Made by a program: the position numbers and the translations under genes. A DNA stretch of 64,000 bases. Source: Charina bottae. Lineage: Eukaryota > Chordata > Lepidosauria > Squamata > Charinaidae. The notes beneath the pieces were generated by a model. That model worked only from the letters and a program-made list of their open reading frames with translations. It was not told the DNA's origin and ran no database searches. Below are positions 35,671-46,695 of this stretch, piece by piece; the first letter of the stretch is position 1, and every line of letters starts with the position of its first letter. The stretch lies in the NCBI GenBank assembly GCA_023362775.1, contig JALMGJ010000008.1:35328501-35392500 (forward strand). Reading direction: 5' to 3'.

Positions 35671-38520
35671 ATACCACTTGTTATTTGGCTATGAATGTTT
35701 GCAATAATTATGAATAATAACTCACAGTAGAAGATGACCAGAAGCTAGAGTAGGAAGAAAGTCAGAGAAGTAAGATAAAAATTAAATAAATAAATAAATG
35801 CCATCAATAGTGCATAGTAATTGTTCTGTTTTTATAACAGTACTTTAATATAAACTTTACAGCTGGGCAAAGAAGTCAACTATACAGCAACAAGTCATTT
35901 TGTACTAAACCTTGGAAACATTTAGCATCATAACAAGAATGGATGTTTGCTACAACAATAAATTAGAGAAATTACCATCTGACTCTTCTCTTAAAATAAA
36001 TAGGAAGCTTTGAGTATGAAGTCATGTCTCTTTCTTTAGAGCCATACAAGGACAAATCATAATGGAGAAATTGGCAACTGGGGAATATAAATTAATTCAT
36101 TCTGAATTTTGCAATTATATTTTCCTGGAACTGAGAATCCCATTTAAAGAACACCCATTTCATGCCACTATCATTAGGTGATGCTTTGACCATTATAAAG
36201 GAATATTCATTGCTTCAATCTTTCCTTCCTACTGCCATGCCTGAAATTATAAACCTGTCCCTAAAATTCCACACATCTTTACAGAAGAACCTGCATTATA
36301 TTTTCATTTGGTGGAATGTTTGTGCAAATTTCTGGAAAAGCTTCTAGGATTGATGGATGTCTTTTGTATTCATTCACAACTATGACAGGTCTGAAATTTG
36401 GACTTTATAAGTAATAAATATTTCTTTGAGGGAAGAAATTATGGATACAATCCTAAAGAAGGTGGTTGAGTAGGTACCTCCAAAAATCAAATCCTGATAT
36501 AATGATCTGTGATAACTATCATTTCTATCTAATTTTATATCTAACTATGTCAGGAAGATACCTGCTCAGAGTGTGATCCACAAACATCTGCCTGGAGCCA
36601 TTCAGCCATCAAGTCAAAATACATTCCCTATTCCTTCTCCAGAAAATACACTGTAGTGACTCCTGAATCTTTCTCTGTAATACACTTTTAATTATACTGG
36701 AACATAATAGAAATTGAGACATGTAGCATCTCATGTTTGTAAAAGATCACACAATGTTCACTCTTTTTCACAAGGTCAACAGATTTAATCTTTAATTCCA
36801 GTGGTACAGGTTTATACCTCCGAATCACTTTGCTTTGCCTATAAAGAGTAATAGCTTTCTTTATTTACTGCGGAGGCATCTTTCAATTTCACAGGCTGAA
36901 AAGCAGCAGGTAGAGATATTTTTATTGTCTTGTAGAAAAGACGGGATTGATATAACTGCAGTGTTGGAGAATGGGCAAGGTTGGATACTCTTGTGCAGCA
37001 ACTCATTAGAAGGTATATTTGATGAAGTTCCAAATGGCAAGTGGACTGCTTTCATTACCAATACAAATTAGAAAGCCACAAAATAATGTTTGCAAAAGCA
37101 TCCATCCCCATTTGAATGCACTGGTGCTGAGCCACATTCCAAGCTCTACTTCCTAGACAGATGGCCTGTTATATGCTACTCAAATGGGCTGAGAATAGAA
37201 GTGGGATTAGAATTTGCTTTCTCCTTAAAAATAGAAACATGGGAGATACTTTATTGAAATGTATTTTGCCCAAGCTGAACTTAAAAAAAGAAGAAGAAGA
37301 AAGTTTTGTAGTTCTTGGTTTGCTTTTTAAAAAGAACTACAAAAAATAGTAGCATCTTAATCCAAAGAACAATAAGCAACTGCGTAACAGGCTATGAAGA
37401 GCCATCAAAAGAGCCCTCCAGGGAACATTCACAGGACACTTTCATTAGGACTGAGATGTTGCAGGGGAGCAACTTTTTTGCTTATGTTATTTTCTCGATC
37501 TAAAGTGTGACCCAGTTAGGATGGGGAGTTATAGATATTCATGTATTTTGTGACCCAGGAATGTGAACAGGAAGAAAATCAAGCTCCAGAAAACAGAAGC
37601 AGGGGGGAGGCCCAACTCATTCTGGGCTTCATTTCCAACATTTCAATACTCACACACAGTAAACATAGGTTTGCTTTTGCAAATGTAAAACCAAGTATGG
37701 GTTGGCTATGTTAACCCATAATACAGCCGGGTTGGTTTTTGTTTTAGCATGTTATATGAAGCGGGAAGATCAGGGTTCTGGAAAGATTGGTAGCAGGCCC
37801 ATTGTGTACTTCTACATAGGAGCAAAATGGTGGATGAAAATTCAGCTGGAAAGGCATAACAATTTCTAAACAATCAGAATGAGGATGTGATGCTGAAACA
37901 CTTTGAAATATTTGCTAAAAATTACACATTGCATTATTTACAGTGTGCATATTTTGAGCAATATATCCATCATCCCATAACAATAATTTTGGTTTTATCC
38001 ATCTTTAAAATTTGATATTAACCACTGAACTGGAAAAATGTGTTGTTTCCATCCCTAATAGAAATACGAATGCTAGCTATGGACCTACTTATTTAAATAA
38101 TTGTCAATGCATCAAATTCATAGTGAGCTAATATTTCCCCTATGACATCATTATTTGATAGCTGACCTTGCAACTGCTTTCATCTCTTTGAAAAGCAAAG
38201 AGGCCAGCCATTTAAAGACATTTCAATTAAGGTAAGAAAGCCTTTACCTTCAATTGTAGATCATACAAAAAACTTCTAAAGAGAAAATTGCAACAATTAA
38301 GCTGCAAAGTAGATTGGAAGCTCTCTAGGGAAGGATCACATTGTACATCTATTGCTCTAAATAGTGCTTTAAAGCCAGTTTCTTAAATAGTACTAATTGT
38401 AAAAAAATGTCATCTAAAGCAAAAATGGCTTCAAGCTTTCAGACCTAATGTACTCCTTTTCCAACAAATCACTTTGATTTGCCCTCTTGGAAATTCTACC
38501 AGGTTAAATAGGCTATAGTA
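35671..38520. other. 2.8 kb without recognised features
   Basis: AT-rich, no element ends, exons or RNA genes noticed. Confidence 0.35.
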
Positions 38521-38538
38521 AACATTTGATGCAAGGTA

Positions 38539-39419
38539 AAAAGGTAAAGGTAAAGGTTCCCCCGCACATTTGTGAAGTCGTGTCCGACTCTAGGGGCCGG
38601 TGCTCATCTCCATTTGTTAGCCGAAGAGCCAGCGTTGTCCGAAGATGCTTCCACGGTCATGTGGCCGCATGACACGCGCGGAACGCTGTTCATCATTGGC
38701 GATCACTCGTAGCCGACTAAGATTGTCTTCCAAAGGTAAAATTTTAACGGTGAATCCGTAAGTGGCTATAAAGGCCAATTCTGGATCCGCACAACCTCCT
38801 GCAATGAGGGCATAGGTTTCCAGGTGGGAGACGGTCATGATGAGGGTTTGCCTGACGTGCCTTCCTTTTAGCTCTTTTCTCCTTTTCGCCCTGTACTCGT
38901 GCTTCTTCAAAGTCCATAGCGCCATTAATAAAGGATGACCTCCAATTGAAACGCTCATGAGTTAGGGCTTCCCAGTTCTCAATGCTGATATTACATTTTT
39001 TAAAATTAGCTTTGAGAGTATCTTTGAATCTCTTTTGCTGTCCACCAATATTCCGTTTTCCATTCTTAAGTTGGGAGTAAAGTAGCTGCTTTGGAAGACG
39101 ATGGTCAGGCATTCGAACAACATGACCGGTCCAGCGAAGTTGATGTTGGATGATCATTGTTTCAATGCTGGTGGTTTTCGCTTCTTCTAATACGCTAACA
39201 TTAGTCCTGTTACCCACGCTGTTACCCACCCACTAAAGTGGTAACTATTCATCTACTTCCATTTGCATGCTTTCGAATTGTTAGGTTGGCAAGAGCTGGA
39301 GCTAGTGCGGGAGCTCACTCCGTCACACAGGGGCTAGGGATTCGAACCTCCGAACTTGCAACCTTCGATCGACAAGCCTGGCATCTTACCCACTGAGCCA
39401 CCATGCCCCTACCATGCAC
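38539..39419 (-). mobile_element. Sauria-type SINE inside BovB, itself split by a LINE fragment
   Basis: The SINE is in minus orientation: its 3' end (AAAGGTAAAGGTTCCCCCGC) is at 38539 and its tRNA-like head ends near 39415. The perfect 16-bp duplication CATTTGATGCAAGGTA lies at 38523-38538 and 39420-39435. An internal 525-bp insert (38691-39215) separates the halves between ACGCTGTT repeats. Confidence 0.95.
38691..39215 (-). mobile_element. LINE 3' end with C-terminal zinc finger, nested in the SINE
   Basis: It is flanked by 8-bp duplications ACGCTGTT (38683-38690 and 39216-39223) that come from the SINE sequence. The minus-strand frame runs from about 39215 to 38744. It contains RWTGHVVRMPDHRLPKQLLY, KRFKDTLKAN and WRSSFINGAMDFEEAR blocks, and ends with a C2H2 finger (CPHC, 12 residues, HLRIH). 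The 3' end reads CGGCTACGAGTGATCGCCAATGATG. A second copy of the same 3' end begins at 63893. I recognise it as a non-LTR retrotransposon C-terminus but cannot fix the clade. The fragment is 5'-truncated. Confidence 0.85.
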
Positions 39420-39427
39420 CATTTGAT

Positions 39428-40652
39428 GCAAGGTAGACTCCAGCAATTCATGGACCAAGAATTGCCAGATGTACAAGCTGGGTTTAGAAAAGGCAGAGGA
39501 ACTAGAGACCAAATTGCCAATATCCGCTGGATAATGGAGAAAGCCAGGGAGTTTCAGAAAAACATCTATTTTTGTTTGATTGACTATTCTAAAGCCTTTG
39601 ACTGTGTGGATCATAACAAATTGTGGCAAGTTCTTGGTGGTATGGGGATAACAAGTCATCTTGTCTGCCTCCTGAGGAATCTGTATAACGACCAAGTAGC
39701 AACAGTAAGAACAGAGCACGGAACAACGGACTGGTTTAAGACTGGGAAAGGAGTACGACAGGGCTGTATACTCTCACCCTACCTATTCAACCTGTATACA
39801 GAACACATCATGCGACGTGCTGGACTTGATGAATCCAAGGCTGGAGTTAAAATCGCTGGAATAAACATTAACAATCTCAGATATGCAGATGATACTACTT
39901 TGATGGCTGAAAGCGAGGAGGAGCTGAGGAGCCTTATGATGAAGGTGAAAGAAGAAAGTGCAAAAGCTGGGTTGCAGTTAAACCTCAAAAAAACCAAGAT
40001 TATGGCAACCAGCTTGATTGATGACTGGCAAATAGAGGGAGAAAAAGTGGAGGCAGTGACAGACTTTGTATTTCTAGGCACAAAGATTACTGCAGATGCT
40101 GACTGCAGCCAGGAAATCAGAAGACATCTACTTTATAGGAGGGGAGCAATGACAAATCTTGATAAAATAGTTAAGAGCAGAGACATCACACTGACAACAA
40201 AAGTCCGCATAGTCAAAGCAATGGTATTCCCTGCAGTAACCTCTGGCTGCGAGAGCTGGACCATAAGAAAGGCTGAGTGAAGGAAGATAGATGTTTTTGA
40301 ACTGTGGTGTTGGTGGAGAATTCTGAGAGTGCCTTGGACTGCAAGAAGATCAAACCAGTCCATACTCCAGGAAATAAAGCCAGACTGCTCACTTGAGGGA
40401 ATGATATTAAAGGCAAAACTGAAGTACTTTGGCCACATAATGAGAAAACAGGATACCCTGGAGAAGATGCTGATGCTAGGGAAAGTGGAAGGCAAAAGGA
40501 AGAGGGGCCGACCAAGGGCAAGATGGATGGATGATATTCTGGAGATGACAGACTCGACCATGGGGGAGCTGGGGATGGTGACGGCCGACAGGAAGCTCTG
40601 GCGTGGGCTGGTCCATGAAGTCACGAAGAGTCGGAAGAGACTGAACGAATAA
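39428..40652 (+). pseudogene. BovB reverse transcriptase, 3' half, one stop
   Basis: The frame starts inside the reverse transcriptase (RLQQFMDQELPDVQAGF), includes FRKGRGTRDQ, DYSKAFDCVDH and LRYADDTTLM, and continues to KSRKRLNE with the stop at 40650-40652. The only lesion in this part is TGA at 40278-40280, where the sister copy at 30050-33283 has CGA, so a CpG transition is the likely cause. The endonuclease half was never copied here. Confidence 0.95.
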
Positions 40653-40742
40653 ACAACAAAAAAACATTTGATCTACATTTTTACTCCAAAGGGAAATAGC
40701 CCCTTGCCCCAGTTGTGGCATGTGTGGAATATATTCAATGAT

Positions 40743-40875
40743 TGAGACATAACATCACGTGGTGGCAACCACCTGCACCATATCAGTGAAGTTGTTTTGG
40801 GAAACAGAAAGTAAACTGTAAAGACGCTACAGAAAGTAAAGAAAACAATTTGCAATTCACAAGGAAACTCTGACA
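40743..40875 (-). repeat. Copia 3' LTR, 133 bp
   Basis: It is 131 of 133 identical to the LTR at 45559-45691, has TG...CA ends on the minus strand, and is preceded on that strand by the purine run complementary to 40876-40883. Confidence 0.95.
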
Positions 40876-41076
40876 CCCCTCCCAAATTGTTTTTGGCACA
40901 CTGTAGCAAAAATGGAAGCTGTCAGAAACAAGATATTTTTTATTACAAATCATATGTTTCAAGCCCCAGCTTTGTGATCATGGTTTCATGTTTTTTCAAT
41001 AGTCAAAGCTTTTGTGAACACATCTGCCACATTTTGTTCAGATGGACAGAATTCTAATTGTATGAAGTTTTCTTGT

Positions 41077-41825
41077 TGTCCTGGTTCAGCCTCTGCCCCA
41101 GGGTCTCAGTGAGGAGTCAGAAGACGAACTGCCCCTGGCAAACCTACAGGAGATTGAGCCAGGCGAGGCCCCAGACCCAGGCACGGTCCCAGACAATGAC
41201 CCAGCACCGCAGGAGTTGGCAATACCTGAGGCTACAGGGGAGCAAGCTGGGAATGGTGGTTTGTCCCCACCCTCTAGCCAGCAGCCAGCAACCGAGGCTA
41301 CAGGGGAGCAAGCTGGGGATTGCGGTTTGTCCCCACCCTCTAGCCAGTAGCCAGCTGGATCCCATCAGCCTCCCAGCTCACCTGAATCCCCCAAAGGGCA
41401 GAGGCGGAGGCGTGTGCACCTCGCCTTAAAGGACAGGAGGAAAAGTGCTCGGCTGGCTGCTAGGGAGTTACGCAGAGGGCAGGGAGAGTCTTTGCAGGAC
41501 CCAGAGGACAGCTCCTGAGCTCCTGATAAATTACCAACAAAGCAGTGAGGGAGTTGTGGGAGCAACGTTGCATTTTGGCTTCGCAACCACTCTGGTATCC
41601 TGTCTTGCCTGTATTCCTGACCCTGCTTGGATTATCGGTACCCGGACTTCTGGACTCCTGACCCGGTTTGGATTATTGACTACCCTTTGCTTCACTCCTT
41701 TGACTATTGGCACACACTGGTTTGTCTCTCTCTTGGCTAGCTTTGCAAAGTGACTCTGGGCTGCATTCCTTACCTCTGGCTGACTGCCAAGACTCTCCAA
41801 TCTGTTTTGGAGGCGAGCCAGCACA
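41077..41825. mobile_element. 749-bp solo LTR inserted in copia RNase H
   Basis: TGTCCTGGTT...GAGCCAGCACA has TG...CA ends and 5-bp duplications CTTGT at 41072-41076 and 41826-41830. Copia coding sequence resumes exactly on either side, so both ends are certain. It holds a 66-bp direct duplication (41228-41293 and 41294-41358). A stop-interrupted proline/glutamate-rich frame lies in its first half, which may be the end of an internal coding region. Superfamily unknown (5-bp duplication suits gypsy or ERV). Confidence 0.9.
41228..41358. repeat. 66-bp tandem duplication inside the solo LTR
   Basis: GAGGCTACAGGGGAGCAAGC begins at 41228 and again at 41294. The units differ at a few positions. 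Confidence 0.93.
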
Positions 41826-42284
41826 CTTGTACACCTTGTCTTACATTCTTATACTTTACATCAACATATTTTATGTGACCTCTCACATTCTCAGACAGAG
41901 CAAGACCAATGCACGCTTGCGAATCTTCATACACAGTGTAAGGCAATTTTATGTTTACAGTTAGATCATGAAACAGTTGATTAAACCAGCATAGTTCATT
42001 CACTGCCTCACTGAGGGCGGCAAATTCCGCTTGTGCGGTGGAAATTGCTATTGACGTTTGCTTTCTGGACCACCAGGCAACAGACGAACCAGCAAACAGA
42101 CACAGAAAAACACTCACAGATTTTCTATTTCCTTCTTCTGCAAAGGAGCTATCAACATAGATCATAGGAATTTCAGGCTTATTAGCTGACACTTTAAGGC
42201 AGAGGTTTGCTGTGCCTTTAAGATAACGTAGGAGCCTTTTCAATAATTGCCAGTCTCACAGAGACGGTTTGGCTACCTTGCGGC

Positions 42285-43265
42285 TTAGCACTCCAACTGG
42301 ATAACTAAGTCAGGACGTGTCCACTGTGTTAAGTGAAGCAAACTACCTACTGCAGAGTGATATAAATCAGGGTGGGGGCAAGGTTCCTCACACGTGTCAC
42401 TCTGTAGGAAATCAAGCACCATTGGGGTTTTGGTACGTTTTGCATCTGACATATCAAGCTGAACCAACAACTGATCAATTTTTCTCTTCTGACTCAGATA
42501 AAACTCACCACTCTGAGATCTAGAAACTTCAACACCAAGATAGTATTTAAGTTCGCCCAAATCCTTCAGCTGAAAATACTGCCTCAGCTGATTGGCAAAT
42601 TCTTGTACAAGGTGTAATGATCCAGTTGCTAAGCAAAAATCATCCACATAAGTAAGAAGTACTGTATAGTTACTTCCAGAACCTCTTATGTACACACAGG
42701 GATCAGCAAGTGACTTTTTAAATCCCAGTTCTGTTAGAGCTGCATCCAAGCACTGATGCCAAAAATGACCGGCCTGCTTTAACCCATAAAGCGCCTTGCG
42801 TAGTCTGTAGACTGTCTGGGAATTGTCACAAGTATAGCCAGGAGCCTGCTTCATGTACACTGTTTCAGGGAGATCTGCATTCAAGTATGCTGTGTCAACA
42901 TCAAAATGATGGACAAACATTTCATGCTGTGCAGCCAGAGAAAGTACCATACGTAGAGACTCTGGCCTAGCTGTGGGTGCATAAGTGAGATCATAGTTTA
43001 AAAACCTTTCTTGTGAAAATCCCTGAGAAACAAGCCTGGCTTTGTACTGCACAGTATTATCAGGAAGAAGCTTCTTTCTGAATACCCATCTGGAACCTAC
43101 AGCTTTCTGGGATGGGGGCAGGTCAGTGACTTCAAACACTTTTTGACTCACCAAAGCCTCAAACTCATTATCCATAGCTGTGTTCCATTTCTCCTGCTCC
43201 TCAACAGGCAGGAGCAACACCTCCTGAAAAGACCGAGGTTCACAGGTAATTTGACACACTCTCAC
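42285..43265 (-). pseudogene. Copia reverse transcriptase
   Basis: 326 residues hold the copia RT hallmarks in order: KAVGSRWVFRKK, YKARLVSQGFSQ, TYAPTARPES, FDVDTAYLNADLPE, YRLRKALYGLKQAG and the catalytic YVDDFCLA. They are followed by YYLGVEVSRSQSGEFYLSQ. The segment is in frame with the integrase part upstream but separated by a TAG at 43266-43268. It leaves frame near 42290 before RNase H. The palm aspartates are still present. Confidence 0.96.
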
Positions 43266-44765
43266 CTACTGAATCACAAATCTGTCAGGCTTCACACCCT
43301 TTGTGGAACGAGAGGACCTACGAGGAATGACCACTGCTCCTTCCTCATCACTGTCTTCTGTCTTTTCACTACCTGACTCCCCCTCCAGGTCCTGAACCTG
43401 CTCAGGTGAAATTTTCTCTTCCTTCACCTGAGGGGACCTTTTCACCACACTAGGAGACTGGGGAACAGAAGGTACCTGGACTGGTTGTTGTCCATTTACT
43501 GGAACATGGACAGTAGGTTGTACACTAGATTGCAACAACACTTCTGAACTAGCATTTAACCTTTCCCAACCAGTTGGATGCTCAAAATTAGCACTTCTGG
43601 AGATTACCACTTGACCATAGCCTGAAGAAAAACGGTAACCCTTGGATCTTGATGAATAACCAACAAACCTTAAGCGCTGTGCTTTTGGTTGGTTCTTCCT
43701 TCGCTGAAACTTGGGGATGTGAACATATGCAAATGTTCCAAAGACACGCAGGTACTTCAGCGAAGGGCGCTTGCCAAACAAAAGGAAGTAAGGAACTTCA
43801 TTTACAGATGAATTCCACAACCTGTTGGTTAGATACACTGCAGTCATGGTAGCCTCAACCCAGAAATGGGTAGGCACCTGGGCATCTAACATCAGGCTAT
43901 TTTTAATGGTAGTAACAACACCAATCTTCCTTTCTGCTATTCCATTCTCAGCTGGAACACCAACATTGGCAAGTCTACGGAAGATTCCTTTCCTACGAAG
44001 CCAATTCTGGAACTCATGGCTTAGGAACTCTCCACCATGATCAGACTGAAACTGACCCACTTGATAACCATAGTTTCTCTCTACCATTGCTACAAACTCT
44101 TTAAAGCGAGCAAAGGCTTCCGCTTTAGACTTGAGTAAATAACAAAACGTAAAGCGAGTATGGTCATCTACCAGAAGAAACATGAAACGTGCCCCTCCTT
44201 CACTTGGAGCATAGGGGCCAGCTAGGTCTCCATGAACCAACTGAAATGGTCTAGTTGACACTCTGTTACGTTTCCTAGCAACAGGTGCAGCCTTGATCTT
44301 AGATTGTTTACACACAGTACAATCAAGAAAGTCTTCACATTTTCTGGACTTTAGCTCAGGATACACCTTGGCCACCTGGGACAAACTTCCCCACCTGGGA
44401 TGTCCCAGTACTCTGTGAAAATAATGAATGCATTTATGATGTGGGGGAACATTGGAAACACAATTTCCAGCCACAATCTCCTGCTTAGGAAGGATTTCAT
44501 ACAACTGATTCACTAATCTCCCCCTAGCACACTCAATTCCATCTTTTTCAATAGAACATCCAGCACCCTTGAACACAACAGTATACCCAGACTTGACCAG
44601 GGCTGGAACGCTGAGGAGGGAAAAATCAAGTGTAGGAACACACAACACATTTTGCACACTTATCCCAAAACAAGGAATATACACTTCACTCTGAAAAGAC
44701 ACATCAGCCATGGATCCATCAGCTAGAGCAACCTGTTGGATGTTAGGCTTGCATTTTGTTAACAA
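43266..44765 (-). pseudogene. Copia integrase
   Basis: 499 open residues. The zinc-binding HHCC region is visible (FHRVLGH, then CTVCKQSK), followed by the DDE core: D in LVHGDLAGP, D in FQSDHGGEFL and E in PAENGIAERKIG. The C-terminal part carries copia-type blocks (FGKRPSLKYLRVFGTFAY and VGYSSRSKGYRF) and an acidic linker. The first codons also belong to the protease tail. The open frame is ended by TAG 43266-43268, an in-frame change and not a natural terminus. Confidence 0.95.
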
Positions 44766-44771
44766 TAACTG

Positions 44772-45341
44772 TTAATTGTTCACAATAATTTGGCTGCAAG
44801 CCGAGTCCAATAGCCAAGTCTCTGGAGATTGCTTACTCACAGCAGTTAGCAGAGCAGACACTTGGGTACGTTGTCTAGGTGGCTTCCCCTTCTTTCGAGT
44901 AAACCTCTTTCCACCGGCACTACCCGCTGGGCGAGGTGGCTGGGGACAGTCTTTCAGGAAATGCTGAGAAGTATTACACCGAAAACACCTTCTCACAGCA
45001 CATGCAGACTCTGTTCCAGCAGGAAAACACTGTTTAGAAGTCTCAGGAACACATGGCTTACCCTGCAGCTTCTCTAGGTCATGAGCCTGCTGTATCTCCT
45101 GCAGCCGGTTTGTAAGATAATCCACAGTAAGGTCCTGGGGTCGTAACATCTGTGTTGCTTCGATGAGCATATCAAAGCAGAGTTTTGTGTATTGTTTCCA
45201 TTGACAGACATGAAGGGGCTCATGCCATGGCCTACACACACAGCTACGCATAGCTACACACTTCCCAGTCTTCACACGGAGTAGAACACACACACGAACA
45301 TGGCTAAAAGACCGGACAGAAGTCAAGAAGCATAGACCCAT
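44772..45341 (-). pseudogene. Copia gag C-terminus and protease start
   Basis: The open part includes a gag-like stretch (LTVDYLTNRLQEIQQAHDLE) and a CX2CX4HX4C zinc knuckle (CFRCNTSQHFLKDC). The protease active-site block WLLDSACS follows. A TAA at 44772-44774 splits it from the in-frame continuation at 44765. The first 50 residues do not look like gag, and the usual N-terminal gag is absent, which suggests a deletion between the leader and this point. Confidence 0.88.
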
Positions 45342-45558
45342 AGTTCACAGCTGAGATATACACTTGTTCAAGCTTTCTGATTGGAGGAACCTTAGGGTCA
45401 GGGGGTCACAAAGCTTTTTAGATTTATGAAGCCTAAAGCGTTACGTATTGCACATAGTATGACCTGCCATGAGGTGGCAGTATTGCATCTAAGCAAGCAT
45501 ACTGTCTCCCCCCTGAGATATTGCTAGGGTGCTTGTTCCCATGGGATAGTTTTTAGAC

Positions 45559-45691
45559 TGAGACATAACATCACGTGGTGGCAACCACCTGCACCATATC
45601 AGTGAAGTTGTTTTGGGAAACAGAAAGTAAACTGTAAAGACGCTACAGAACGTAAAGAAAACAATTTGAAATTCACAAGGAAACTCTGACA
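45559..45691 (-). repeat. Copia 5' LTR, 133 bp
   Basis: The pair of 40743-40875 with two substitutions. It is followed on the minus strand by the roughly 200-bp leader. Confidence 0.95.
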
Positions 45692-45855
45692 CTTATTTCA
45701 TTTTATCTTTTGTGTCCTCCTCCTAAAACACATTGCTTACATCCAACCCTTTTGTTTTCCTCTATCACTATACTGAATAAGCATTAAAACTCCATTTTTG
45801 TACTACTTGCTATTGAACTGCTATTGGCTTTCAGATTTTTTTTTAACCACTAGAG

Positions 45856-46120
45856 CAGAGCTTTCCAAACTGTGTGTCGCGACACAAAAGTGTGTCGCCA
45901 CACCACCCGGAAGCGGCGGCGCGCGCGTGCACGGCGGCCACCATGCACGCGCGCGCCGCCGCACGCCCCCCGGGCCGCCTCACGCCCCCCCGCGCCACCG
46001 CCGTGCGCGTGCCGCCGCCGCCGTGCGCCGCCGCCGTGCGCGTGCGTGCTGCCGCCGCCGCGCGCATGCGTGCCGCCGCCGCCGGGTGTGTCGCCAGCGG
46101 CGGCACTTTGGAAAGCCCTG
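45856..46120 (+). mobile_element. CpG-rich hAT MITE, copy D
   Basis: The ends CAGAGCTTTCCAAAC and TTTGGAAAGCCCTG are flanked by perfect CACTAGAG duplications (45848-45855 and 46121-46128). The 265-bp interior is the most extreme of the four: almost only G and C, with long GCCGCC runs and alternating GCGCGCGTGC stretches. Same orientation as copies A-C. Confidence 0.95.
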
Positions 46121-46128
46121 CACTAGAG

Positions 46129-46695
46129 ACAGACAGAGAGACAGTTGAGGTAGGGAAGAATGGGAACTGGAAATAAGAGACCTCCGGGGTTTTATGAGTT
46201 GACAGCAACTGGAATTTAAAACAATATTGCCTATACTCTATATTCCTTTCCTCTTGCAGACCTTTGATTCATTTTTTTAAAAAAAATTGACTACAATGTG
46301 ATGTTCTTTAAATTCGGAAAAGGAATTTAATTAAATTAGGAAATGTATATATCATGGCAAAGAAAGAAAATAGAAAAAAATAGCACTTCCTTTTTTACAG
46401 TTGCTGACTGAATGACATAACTTTAGTTACAGAGAAATGATAATGTTATTAATAACAATAAATACATCTGTGTCCCTGAAAGCATTAATACAATACTTTG
46501 TAAAAATTAATAATACTACAGGAATTAATTTGTGGAAATGAAGCCACAAATTTGGTGTTAGAGAAAATTCAAAATCCTTCCACTGCCCTGATAGATTTAT
46601 GTCTGTATTTTTCATTCCCTATAACAGAATATCTGGCATTGAGCACTTTTAAGAAGTGACAAAAGAACTTGTCAAGTGAGAAATAGACAGCTAAG
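46129..46695. other. Unassigned AT-rich stretch
   Basis: Nothing recognised between copy D and the L2 5' end. Confidence 0.4.

Larger units (their letters stand above)
38531..40662 (+). mobile_element. 5'-truncated BovB, subfamily A, split by a nested SINE
   Basis: Target duplications AACATTTGAT lie at 38521-38530 and 40663-40672. The BovB part begins GCAAGGTA at 38531-38538. It is interrupted by the SINE insertion with its 16-bp duplication, and resumes at 39428 through 40662 with an AACAAC-type tail. Order of events: BovB landed first, then the SINE entered its first few bases, then a third LINE entered the SINE. Confidence 0.95.
41000..42243 (-). pseudogene. Copia RNase H, interrupted by a solo LTR
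   Basis: On the minus strand the region from 42243 reads LLRYLKGTANLCLKV, MIYVDSSFAEE and VRQGVQ. It then breaks at 41826, where the solo LTR enters, and resumes at 41071 with CPSEQNVADVFTKAL and a TGA. The VADVFTKAL motif is the usual copia C-terminus. A TGA near 42254 and a one-base loss near 42290 separate it from the reverse transcriptase part. It is not functional. Confidence 0.9.
40743..45691 (-). mobile_element. Ty1/copia LTR retrotransposon, decayed, with nested solo LTR
   Basis: Two 133-bp LTRs (40743-40875 and 45559-45691, two differences) start TGTCAGAGTTTCC and end GTTATGTCTCA on the minus strand. A purine run (GGGAGGGG) precedes the 3' LTR, as a polypurine tract should. Between them lie partial gag with protease start, integrase, reverse transcriptase and RNase H, in the copia order (integrase before reverse transcriptase). 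The outside 5-bp flanks are ATGAT and CTTAT, which do not match. I could not assign a primer-binding site. The N-terminal gag appears missing. Confidence 0.93.

Noticed and set aside
45692..45847. Search for a copia target-site duplication
   Set aside because: The outer flanks CTTAT and ATGAT do not match, so no duplication is claimed.
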